Positions 1-5,837 of a DNA stretch of 6,894 nucleotides are shown in pieces. Every line of letters begins with the position of its first letter. The first letter of the stretch is position 1. The DNA is from Asaia bogorensis (lineage in GTDB: Bacteria; Pseudomonadota; Alphaproteobacteria; Acetobacterales; Acetobacteraceae). A program made the translations under genes and the position numbers. The notes beneath the pieces were generated by a model. The model saw nothing but the letters and a program-made list of their open reading frames with translations, was not told the DNA's origin and did no database searches. The stretch is taken from contig CAMCHA010000138.1 in NCBI GenBank assembly GCA_945874515.1, positions 1-6,894 of the forward strand, written 5' to 3'.

Positions 1-285
1 CAAATGTCGGCCGGCGGCACCTTGGTGAGTTTTGACATCAAGGGCGGCAAGGAAGCCTGTTTCCGCTTCATGGATGCGCTGAAGCTGATTGATATCGCCA
101 ATAACCTGGGCGACGCGAAATCCATGGCGACCCACCCCGCCACCACCACGCATATGCGGGTGGGTGCGGAAGAACGCGCCAAGCTTGGCATTACCGATGG
201 CACGGTGCGGCTTTCCGTGGGGCTTGAGGATGTGGCCGACCTGATTGACGATTTGGCCGAAGCATTGGATGCTGCGTTTTCATGA
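1..285 (+). CDS. metZ: O-succinylhomoserine sulfhydrylase, C-terminal part
   Basis: This is the last 94 codons of a PLP-dependent Cys/Met-metabolism enzyme; the start lies outside the window. The family enzyme replaces the succinyl group of O-succinylhomoserine with sulfide to give homocysteine, a cytoplasmic step in methionine synthesis. Visible C-terminal signatures are GGTLVSFDIKGG near the left edge, then DIANNLGDAKSMATHPATTTH, where the HPATTTH block is typical of the family, and finally RLSVGLED, whose Arg normally binds the substrate carboxylate. The wording of these blocks fits MetZ better than cystathionine gamma-synthase or MetC, though the catalytic PLP lysine is outside the window so the split is not absolute. 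apaG follows on the same strand after a 69-base gap, an arrangement I recall from other alphaproteobacteria. Confidence 0.85.
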   Translation, partial: QMSAGGTLVSFDIKGGKEACFRFMDALKLIDIANNLGDAKSMATHPATTTHMRVGAEERAKLGITDGTVRLSVGLEDVADLIDDLAEALDAAFS

Positions 286-354
286 GGGCAAGCTGATAAA
301 AAACTTTACAAAAAGCCCGATTGCTGTGCTGAAATGACGGCGAGGAAGGCTAAG

Positions 355-768
355 ATGACTAAAGCTGGTTCATTCATCGCGACGACGCGGGGGATAAGGG
401 TAGCAGTGCGCGCCTTTTATCTGGCTGAACAATCCGCGCCTGAGAGTGCTCAATTCGTTTGGGCCTATCAGGTAGAAATCGCTAATTTGGGGCCGGAGAC
501 AGTGCAGCTTATCCGCCGCACCTGGCAGATCATCGATGGCACCGGGCGCACACAACAGGTGCAAGGGGCGGGCGTGGTTGGTGAACAGCCCATCCTGGAA
601 CCGGGCGGGCGGTTTGAGTATACCTCTGGCACGCCTTTAGGCACACCATCGGGCTTCATGCGCGGCGCCTATCACATGGTGGTGCGCGAAACGGGTGAGG
701 CGTTTGATGTCGCCATTCCCGATTTCAGCCTGGACAGCCCGCATTTGCCTTCAGCGCGGTTGCATTAG
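355..768 (+). CDS. apaG: ApaG-domain protein
   Basis: A 137-residue ApaG protein, close to the usual 125-130 residues. The fold is a fibronectin-III-like beta sandwich; bacterial ApaG has been linked to cobalt/magnesium resistance and Ap4A levels, but its biochemical role is not settled. Recognisable blocks are FVWAYQVEIANLG (about 34-46), RTWQIIDGTG (55-64), the glycine motif GAGVVGEQP (71-79), the conserved TSGTPLGTPSGFMRGAY stretch (90-106) and the end motif IPDFSL (121-126). I chose the ATG at 355 because GAGGAAGG at 342-349 lies five bases upstream; an in-frame ATG at 334 would add seven residues and place this ribosome binding site inside the gene. It probably shares a transcript with metZ. 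A stem-loop starts eight bases after the stop. Confidence 0.9.
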   Translation: MTKAGSFIATTRGIRVAVRAFYLAEQSAPESAQFVWAYQVEIANLGPETVQLIRRTWQIIDGTGRTQQVQGAGVVGEQPILEPGGRFEYTSGTPLGTPSGFMRGAYHMVVRETGEAFDVAIPDFSLDSPHLPSARLH

Positions 769-775
769 AGCCTGC

Positions 776-797
776 CTGATGCGCATGCGCGCATCAG
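776..797 (+). terminator. Stem-loop after apaG, possible terminator
   Basis: A perfect 9-bp inverted repeat, CTGATGCGC (776-784) and GCGCATCAG (789-797), encloses a four-base loop. It starts eight bases after the apaG stop, a typical terminator position. The following bases (CCTGTTCGCTCTTT) are only moderately T-rich and there is no clean T run, so intrinsic termination is uncertain. It could instead stabilise the metZ-apaG message 3' end. Confidence 0.45.
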
Positions 798-836
798 CCT
801 GTTCGCTCTTTCCAATCCGAACCGCAGAGACAACAC

Positions 837-1346
837 ATGAGCGACGCTGATGATCGCTTTGTCATTCGGGCACGCAATGCATCCGATGTCGAGGGGTTGA
901 CGCAACTCGTCAACCTTCCCGGCTATCGCTACGGGACGATGCGTGTGCCGTTTCATTCTGTGGACGAAGTCACGGGCTGGATTCAGAACACCCCATCCTC
1001 GAATCTGGAGCTTGTCGCGGCGGTTGAGGACCAGATCATTGGGCAGGCGGGGCTTCGCAGGCTAAGCGGTCGTCAGCACCACTCTGCCTATCTGGGTATG
1101 GGTGTGCATGATGGGTGGGTAAGGCGCGGTGTGGGCGCAGCACTCATGGCGGCGGTGCTGGATGCTGCCGATAACTGGCTCGGCATCCGGCGTATACAAT
1201 TGACGGTCTATGTGGATAACGCGCCCGCGATCCATCTCTATCAGCGATTCGGCTTCGTCATTGAGGGCACGCATCAAGCCTTTGCCTTGCGGGATGGTCG
1301 TTATGTTGACGCCCATGTCATGGCGAGGATTTCTACCCCGCCTTGA
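837..1346 (+). CDS. yhhY: GNAT acetyltransferase, YhhY/AaaT-like
   Basis: A 169-residue GNAT-fold acetyltransferase that uses acetyl-CoA as donor. The acetyl-CoA pyrophosphate loop is RRGVGAAL (96-103), and the C-terminal GNAT motif is NAPAIHLYQRFGFVIEGT (128-145), with Tyr135 in the usual general-acid position. The pattern DNWL..RI.LTV.VDNAPAI..Y...GF.IEGT...ALR.G.YVDA..MAR matches my memory of E. coli YhhY (AaaT) almost step by step. YhhY has been reported to N-acetylate amino acids such as phenylalanine and methionine, so a small amino-acid-like substrate is plausible here but not shown. The ribosome binding site is weak (GCAGAGA, about 825-831). The C-terminus ends shortly after MARI, as in YhhY, and the stop codon lies in the first bases of the repeat block downstream. 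Confidence 0.88.
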   Translation: MSDADDRFVIRARNASDVEGLTQLVNLPGYRYGTMRVPFHSVDEVTGWIQNTPSSNLELVAAVEDQIIGQAGLRRLSGRQHHSAYLGMGVHDGWVRRGVGAALMAAVLDAADNWLGIRRIQLTVYVDNAPAIHLYQRFGFVIEGTHQAFALRDGRYVDAHVMARISTPP

Positions 1347-1467
1347 AATGCTTGTTTGTCTGGTCGCATTTTCCGAGCCGCCAAGTGTAGCCACTTGGCT
1401 TGAAAATGATTGTTTGTCTGGTCGCATTTTCCAAGTCGCCAAGTGTAGCCACTTGGCTTGAAAATGC
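1343..1467. repeat. Tandem palindromic repeat, two copies plus a partial third
   Basis: Copy 1 covers 1343-1399 (57 bp) and copy 2 covers 1400-1457 (58 bp); by eye they differ by three substitutions and one A insertion. A third partial copy (TTGAAAATGC) runs 1458-1467. Each copy carries a perfect 8-bp inverted repeat, GCCAAGTG / CACTTGGC, around a TAGC loop (1380-1399 and 1438-1457). Outer arms CATTTTC / GAAAATG flank each one (1367-1373 with 1402-1408; GCATTTTC 1424-1431 with GAAAATGC 1460-1467). Each unit can therefore fold into a compound hairpin of about 42-44 bases. No T run follows on either strand, so it is not a standard intrinsic terminator. The layout resembles dispersed intergenic palindromes of alphaproteobacteria such as rhizobial RIME elements. 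That comparison is from memory, and no other copy occurs in this window. Confidence 0.85.
1424..1467. other. Best-formed compound hairpin of the repeat (copy 2)
   Basis: Outer arms GCATTTTC (1424-1431) and GAAAATGC (1460-1467) are perfect 8-bp complements. Inner arms GCCAAGTG (1438-1445) and CACTTGGC (1450-1457) are also perfect, with loop TAGC. Between them, AA at 1433-1434 can pair with TT at 1458-1459, leaving small bulges on the left arm only. GAAAATG at 1402-1408 can alternatively pair with CATTTTC at 1425-1431, so the two units could switch partners in RNA or cruciform DNA. As it lies between convergent genes, it may slow or mark 3' ends from both sides. Confidence 0.7.
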
Positions 1468-1476
1468 TCCGGCCCC

Positions 1477-2178
1477 TCAATTCTCCTTGTAGCGATAGCC
1501 GATGCCGTAAAGAGTTTCGATCTGGTCGAAATCCCCATCCGTATGGCGGAATTTGCGGCGGATGCGCTTCACATGGCTGTCAATCGTGCGGTCATCCACA
1601 TAGATATTCTCGCCATAAGCGGCATCAATAAGCTGGTCGCGGTTCTTCACCATGCCAGGGCGCAGCGCGAGCGCCTTGACCAGCAGGAATTCCGTGACGG
1701 TCAATTGCACCTGTTTGCCCTTCCACAGGCAGGTGTGCTTCGTCTCATCCAGCATCAGATCGCCGCGCCCCAGAACGCCACCGGGCGGGGCGCCTGAACC
1801 TTCCGCCCGCGCACCTTCATTACGGCGCAGCAGGGCGCGAATGCGCTCCAGCAATAGCCGCTGCGAAAAGGGCTTGGTGATGTAATCATCGGCGCCAAGG
1901 CGCAGCCCCATCAGCTCATCCACTTCCTCATCCTTGGAGGTAAGGAAAACCACCGGCATATTGCTGCGTTGGCGGAGCCGCTGGAGCAATTCCATGCCAT
2001 CCATGCGCGGCATTTTGATGTCCAGCACCGCCAGATCGGCCGGCTTGGCAAGCAGGCCCTGCAGCGCGCTTTCCCCATCCGTATAGGTGCGCACCTGATA
2101 GCCTTCCTGTTCCAAGGTCATGGACACGGAAGTGAGGATATTGCGGTCATCATCCACAAGGGCGATGGTTTGCGGCAT
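1477..2178 (-). CDS. chvI: ChvI-family response regulator
   Basis: A 233-residue OmpR/PhoB-class two-component regulator. The receiver domain (about 4-119) has the acidic triplet DDD (9-11), phosphoacceptor Asp53 in [11 protein letters not shown], Thr80 and Lys102 in TKPFSQRLL. The winged-helix DNA-binding domain covers about 137-233, with [17 protein letters not shown] and [42 protein letters not shown] and [11 protein letters not shown] are close to rhizobial ChvI as I remember it. In rhizobia ChvG phosphorylates ChvI in response to acid and envelope stress, and pckA lies beside the genes. I chose the ATG at 2178 because AGAGGTG (minus strand, 2186-2192) sits seven bases upstream and the protein then begins [11 protein letters not shown]; a start at 2208 would add ten unconserved residues. 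No chvG follows: the next gene is convergent. Confidence 0.93.
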   Translation of the reverse strand: MPQTIALVDDDRNILTSVSMTLEQEGYQVRTYTDGESALQGLLAKPADLAVLDIKMPRMDGMELLQRLRQRSNMPVVFLTSKDEEVDELMGLRLGADDYITKPFSQRLLLERIRALLRRNEGARAEGSGAPPGGVLGRGDLMLDETKHTCLWKGKQVQLTVTEFLLVKALALRPGMVKNRDQLIDAAYGENIYVDDRTIDSHVKRIRRKFRHTDGDFDQIETLYGIGYRYKEN

Positions 2179-2273
2179 TGCTGTGCACCTCTGACGCGGC
2201 GGAGACATTCTTTTGCCGCGACAGTGATGATAATGCGAGCCAATTGTGGCATTAGGCAGGCCGGAGAAGGGCG

Positions 2274-3014
2274 ATGGAACAGTATGATGCCATATTGGAA
2301 GCGCGGCGGCTGATCCGCGCGGGGCGGGCGGCGAGCCTCGCGACCGGGCAGGATGGGCAGCCCTTCGCGAGCCTCGTTACACCCGCCAGCGCGTCGGATC
2401 TCTCGCCGCTCATGCTGCTGTCATCGCTTTCGGAACATACGCGGCATTTGCAGGCCGATCCGCGCTGCGCCCTGCTGATCACCGGCGCACCGACCGGCCC
2501 CAACCCACAAACCGCCCCGCGCGTGACCGTGACTGGGGTGGCGGAGCTTGTGCCGGCGGATCAGGTCGCGGCGCTAAAGGCACGCTGGCTTGCGGTGCAT
2601 CCCTATGCCGCGCTTTACGCGGATTTCGGCGATTTCGCGCTATGGCGTGTGCGGATTGGCGGCGCCCTGTTGGTGGGGGGCTTTGCCCGGGCGGTCCGGC
2701 TCAAGGCCAGCGCGCTGGCGCCCGATGAAGCCGCCGTTGCGGCCGTGGCGGCCGCCGAGGCCGAGATCATCGCTCATGTGAATGAAGACCACGCCGATGC
2801 TGTCGCGGCTATTGCGACCGGGCTATTGGGCGGCGCCCCAGGCCCCTGGCGCCTGGTGACGGTGGACCCCGATGGCTGCGATTTTTCGGATGGCGAGGCA
2901 TCCTGCCGTCTTGCCTTCCCCGCCCCGTTGGGCGATGCGGATGCCGTGCGTATGGCGCTGATTCGCGGAGCGCGGGAGGGGCGGGCGGCCCTGGCTGGCA
3001 AGGCCCAAGCCTAG
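2274..3014 (+). CDS. HugZ-like FMN-binding split-barrel protein with DUF2470 domain
   Basis: A 246-residue cytoplasmic protein of the pyridoxamine-5'-phosphate-oxidase-like superfamily. The N-terminal flavin split barrel (about 4-145) shows [19 protein letters not shown] (20-38), [22 protein letters not shown] (48-69, paraphrased by its key residues SEHT and DPRC), [10 protein letters not shown] (83-92) and the sheet LLVGGFARA (132-140). The C-terminal DUF2470 domain (about 160-240) has the hallmark [10 protein letters not shown] (168-177). Proteins of this layout include HugZ haem oxygenases and plant haem-pathway relatives. A role in haem breakdown or haem-linked regulation is possible, but the haem ligand cannot be identified here. 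GGAGAAGG at 2263-2270 precedes the ATG. It is divergent from chvI across 95 bases, so the two may share a control region. Confidence 0.82.
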   Translation: MEQYDAILEARRLIRAGRAASLATGQDGQPFASLVTPASASDLSPLMLLSSLSEHTRHLQADPRCALLITGAPTGPNPQTAPRVTVTGVAELVPADQVAALKARWLAVHPYAALYADFGDFALWRVRIGGALLVGGFARAVRLKASALAPDEAAVAAVAAAEAEIIAHVNEDHADAVAAIATGLLGGAPGPWRLVTVDPDGCDFSDGEASCRLAFPAPLGDADAVRMALIRGAREGRAALAGKAQA

Positions 3015-3058
3015 GCCCGAACCTGCCGCAATTCTGCCGCGACCAGCCCCGATAGGGA

Positions 3059-3086
3059 TTGCAAGCCGCCTGAGCGGCGCTATGAA
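3059..3086 (+). promoter_or_regulatory. Candidate pckA promoter with dyad in the spacer
   Basis: TTGCAA (3059-3064) and TATGAA (3081-3086) lie 16 bases apart and each match four of six bases of the sigma-70 consensus. The predicted transcript would begin about 20 bases before the pckA start, just ahead of its ribosome binding site. The spacer holds a 5-bp dyad, GCCGC-CTGA-GCGGC (3065-3078), which could be a regulator site or simply GC-rich chance. No other strong signal is visible in the 98-base gap after the HugZ-like gene. Confidence 0.35.
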
Positions 3087-3112
3087 TAGTTGTTTGGAGG
3101 GGTGTCCATTAA

Positions 3113-4708
3113 ATGAATAATGCTGCTATTGCCCTGGCGGGTACTGGCGTGACCGGGGCTGAAACCATCCACGCGAATCTCACCCCACCCGCGCTGATTG
3201 CGCAGGCTCTACGCCGCAATGAAGGCCGGCTTTCCGCCGATGGCGCCTTTATTGCCGTGACCGGCACCCATACCGGCCGTTCCGTGCAGGATAAATTCGT
3301 GGTGGAAGACCCCGATGTGCGCGCCGATATCTGGTGGGGCAAGGTCAATCAGCCCATGGCACCGGAACGCTTCACTGACCTTGCGGCCCGCGTGCGCGGC
3401 TGGCTTGGTGCGAAGCCCGAGCTTTTCACGCAGGATCTTTTTGCCGGGGCCGATCCCGCGCATCGCGTGCGCGTGCGTCTGGTCACCACCAATGCCTGGC
3501 ATGCGCTGTTCGCGCGCAACATGTTCATTCGCCCGGCGCCAGCCGAATTGGTGGGCTTCCAGCCCGATTTCACCATTCTGCATGCGCCGGAATTCCAGGC
3601 AGACCCGGCGCGCGATGGCAGCCGGTCTGAAACCGTGATCGCACTTTCCTTTGCCGCAAAAACCATTGTGATCGCCGGCACATCCTATGCGGGGGAAATC
3701 AAGAAAAGCATTTTCACTGTCATGAATTGGCTACTGCCCGCCAAGGGCGTGCTGCCCATGCATTGCAGCGCCAATATTGGCGATAAAGGCGATGTCGCGC
3801 TGTTCTTCGGGCTTTCCGGTACGGGCAAGACCACGCTGTCATCTGATCCGGAACGCAATTTGATCGGCGATGATGAACATGGCTGGTCTGATGCCGGCGT
3901 CTTCAATTTCGAAGGCGGCTGCTATGCCAAGGTGATCAAACTCAGCCGTGAGGCCGAGCCGCAAATCTGGGATGCGTCGCATCGCTTCGGCACCGTTTTG
4001 GAAAATGTGATCGCCGATGAAGCCGGCCGGCTTGACCTGAATGATGGCAAGCTCACGGAAAATACGCGTTCCTGCTATCCGCTGCCCTATATTCCGAACA
4101 TCGTCGAAAGCGGTGCCGCCGGCCTGCCGCGCAATGTGGTGATGCTGACCGCGGATGCCTTTGGTGTGTTGCCGCCGATTGCGAAGCTTTCCCCGGCGCA
4201 GGCCATGTATCACTTCCTGTCGGGCTATACCGCGCGGGTTGCGGGCACGGAAAAGGGCCTGGGCAAGGAGCCTCAAGCGACATTCTCCACCTGCTTCGGC
4301 GCGCCCTTCCTGCCGCGTCGCCCGGAAGTCTATGGCCAGATGCTGGCGGATTTGATGGCGCGCCATGGCGCGGATTGCTGGCTGGTGAATACCGGCTGGA
4401 CCGGCGGCGGCTATGGCACCGGCAACCGCATGCCCATCGGTGTCACGCGCGCCCTGTTGCGTGCGGCGCTTGATGGCAGCCTGGCCCGCGTTGAATTCGT
4501 GCGCGATCCCTTCTTTGGCTTGATGGTGCCCAAGGCGCTGAATGGCGTGCCGAGTGAAATGCTCAACCCGCGCGATACCTGGGCCGACAAAGCCGCTTAT
4601 GACCGCACCGCACGCGACTTGGTCGCGCGGTTTGAGGCGAATTTCGCCACCTATGCCGATGCAGTGGGTGAGGATGTGAAGGCGGCCGCCATTCGTGCTG
4701 CGGCATGA
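3113..4708 (+). CDS. pckA: Phosphoenolpyruvate carboxykinase (ATP)
   Basis: A 531-residue ATP-dependent PEP carboxykinase, the usual family length. It converts oxaloacetate plus ATP to PEP, CO2 and ADP in the cytoplasm, the committing step of gluconeogenesis from organic acids. Visible active-site elements, with E. coli counterparts from memory, are Arg56 in GRSVQDKF (R65), Tyr192 and Lys198 in YAGEIKKS (Y207, K213), His217 in MHCSAN (H232), the P-loop GLSGTGKT (233-240), Asp253/Asp254 in LIGDDEHGW (D268/D269) and Arg319 in ENTRSCYP (R333). All expected catalytic residues are present, so the enzyme should be active. GGAGGGG at 3096-3102 sits ten bases before the ATG. Its stop overlaps the next start (ATGA, 4705-4708), so it probably leads a three-gene operon. 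ChvI, encoded nearby, is a plausible regulator by analogy with rhizobia. Confidence 0.98.
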   Translation: MNNAAIALAGTGVTGAETIHANLTPPALIAQALRRNEGRLSADGAFIAVTGTHTGRSVQDKFVVEDPDVRADIWWGKVNQPMAPERFTDLAARVRGWLGAKPELFTQDLFAGADPAHRVRVRLVTTNAWHALFARNMFIRPAPAELVGFQPDFTILHAPEFQADPARDGSRSETVIALSFAAKTIVIAGTSYAGEIKKSIFTVMNWLLPAKGVLPMHCSANIGDKGDVALFFGLSGTGKTTLSSDPERNLIGDDEHGWSDAGVFNFEGGCYAKVIKLSREAEPQIWDASHRFGTVLENVIADEAGRLDLNDGKLTENTRSCYPLPYIPNIVESGAAGLPRNVVMLTADAFGVLPPIAKLSPAQAMYHFLSGYTARVAGTEKGLGKEPQATFSTCFGAPFLPRRPEVYGQMLADLMARHGADCWLVNTGWTGGGYGTGNRMPIGVTRALLRAALDGSLARVEFVRDPFFGLMVPKALNGVPSEMLNPRDTWADKAAYDRTARDLVARFEANFATYADAVGEDVKAAAIRAAA

Positions 4709-5118
4709 GTGGTAGCTTCAATTGGCTGAAGCCGGCCTCAAATCAGGGCGGTAAGCGCAACGTATTGGGCGGGCCTTTGCTGCCCTGTTCCGTGGCACCG
4801 CTGACGGGGTTCTTTCGCGATGGCTGCTGCAATACCGGGCCTGAGGATATCGGGCTGCATGTGGTTTGTGCCGAAGTCAGCTCCGAATTTCTGAACTTCA
4901 GCAAGGCAGCGGGAAATGATCTTTCCACCCCGCGCCCCGAATATGGCTTTGCCGGGCTTTCTACCGGAGATCGCTGGTGCCTTTGCGCCGCGCGCTGGGA
5001 AGAAGCGCGCCGCGCGGGCTTCGCACCGCCCGTATTGCTGGAAGCAACGCATGAGGCGGCGCTTCAGATTTGCACGCTGGAGGATCTGATTTCCCATGCC
5101 GTGGATGCGCCAGCGTGA
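4705..5118 (+). CDS. DUF2237 family protein, function unknown
   Basis: A 137-residue protein of the uncharacterised DUF2237 (COG3651) family, recognised from NVLGGPLLPCS (19-29), GFFRDGCCNTGPED (35-48), FSKAAGNDLSTPRPEYGF (65-82), GDRWCLCAARW (88-98) and LLEATHEAAL (111-120). It has seven cysteines (28, 41, 42, 55, 92, 94, 123) and a conserved-looking His116; the CC and CLC pairs could bind metal or form disulfides, but this is inference. There is no signal peptide or membrane segment. The ATG overlaps the pckA stop by four bases, pointing to translational coupling, and no good alternative start exists before the conserved core. The first 18 residues therefore precede the part I recognise and may be poorly conserved. 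No function should be assigned from the sequence alone. Confidence 0.88.
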   Translation: MSGSFNWLKPASNQGGKRNVLGGPLLPCSVAPLTGFFRDGCCNTGPEDIGLHVVCAEVSSEFLNFSKAAGNDLSTPRPEYGFAGLSTGDRWCLCAARWEEARRAGFAPPVLLEATHEAALQICTLEDLISHAVDAPA

Positions 5119-5753
5119 CTCCCACGCGATTTTTCCTGGTGCGGCATGCGCTGGTGGAACCCTCAGCCCGCGCGGTGCTTTATGGCAGCATGGATGTGGC
5201 GCTTTGTGACCTCGCTCTTCAGGAAGAAGCGGCATCCTATCGCTGGTTGGCGCATCGGCTGCCACAGCCAGCGCGCTGGTTTGTCACCAATCTTTCCCGC
5301 ACGCGCGCAACCGCAGCGGCGGTTTTTGCAGCGGGCTATCCGGATGCGGATTTGGAAGCAGAACCCGATTTCGCCGAACAGCATTTGGGTGATTGGCAAG
5401 GCATTCCGCATGAAGCCCTGCCCGCGCTGCTGACGCGCCCCGCGCATCCCTTTTGGCCCCATGCCGGGGAAGAACACCCCCCAGGCGGGGAGAGTTTTCG
5501 GGAAGTGAAGGCCCGCGTAGCCGCCGTGCTGGAACGCCTGGCGACCCTTTTGGAAGGCCAGGATATTGTGATTGTGGCCCATGGCGGGTCCATCCGCGCT
5601 GCCTTGTCCCATGCCATGGGGCTTTCGCCCGATCAGGCGCTGGTCTTCAGCATCAATAATTTGTCGCTGACGCGGATTGAAAAGCACGGCCTTGATTGGC
5701 GCGTGGCATCCGTCAATGAGGAGCCCTGGACCCCACCACCGGCCGAGGTTTGA
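5115..5753 (+). CDS. Histidine phosphatase family protein
   Basis: A 212-residue branch-1 histidine phosphatase (phosphoglycerate-mutase-like fold). The catalytic RHG-type motif is FFLVRHA with Arg10 and His11, the latter the phosphorylated histidine. Arg62 lies in TNLSRTRATAA, Glu88 in AEQHLGDWQG is the likely acid, and His156 is in IVIVAHGGSIRAAL. The set is complete, so phosphatase activity is expected. The LGDWQG form resembles alpha-ribazole phosphatase (CobC) and GpmB-like enzymes, but no cobalamin gene is nearby and I would not assign a substrate. I chose the GTG at 5115, which overlaps the upstream stop as GTGA and lets the protein begin just before the first strand. An ATG at 5070 would add 15 unlikely residues and a 49-base overlap. 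It is probably the third gene of the pckA operon. Confidence 0.87.
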   Translation: MTPTRFFLVRHALVEPSARAVLYGSMDVALCDLALQEEAASYRWLAHRLPQPARWFVTNLSRTRATAAAVFAAGYPDADLEAEPDFAEQHLGDWQGIPHEALPALLTRPAHPFWPHAGEEHPPGGESFREVKARVAAVLERLATLLEGQDIVIVAHGGSIRAALSHAMGLSPDQALVFSINNLSLTRIEKHGLDWRVASVNEEPWTPPPAEV

Positions 5754-5837
5754 CCCGTAGCCCTTAAGAAACCCTTCCCCTGACGCGCATCCTTGGGTAT
5801 AGAATCTGACGAAACAACGGGTTGGGAAATGTTTTTC

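Noticed and set aside
286..354. GGGC and GCCC around an A-rich stretch between metZ and apaG
   Set aside because: The arms are four bases long and more than 20 bases apart, with no T run, so this is not a credible terminator or riboswitch.
334..354. Upstream ATG at 334 as the apaG start
   Set aside because: It lacks a good ribosome binding site, and the strong GAGGAAGG at 342-349 is correctly placed for the ATG at 355.
1343..1467. The repeat block as a CRISPR array
   Set aside because: There are only two full units, they are contiguous with no unique spacers, and no cas gene is present.
1062..1538. Long minus-strand open frame across the acetyltransferase gene and the repeat block
   Set aside because: It is antisense to a clear GNAT gene, runs through the repeats into the chvI end, and its product shows no recognisable motif.
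2206..2234. GATAAT at 2229-2234 as a promoter for the HugZ-like gene
   Set aside because: No matching -35 element lies at 16-18 bases upstream and there is no extended -10 motif, so support is too weak.
3839..4366. Minus-strand open frame of 175 codons within pckA
   Set aside because: It is a shadow of the high-GC pckA coding frame; its Arg/His/Ala-rich product has no recognisable family features.
5798..5805. TATAGAAT as a promoter -10 element for the SYLF gene
   Set aside because: The hexamer TAGAAT is good, but no reasonable -35 was found at the right distance, so I did not list it as a feature.
5793..5837. TTG at 5793 as an upstream start for the SYLF protein
   Set aside because: It would put 15 polar residues ahead of a normal signal peptide and has no ribosome binding site.
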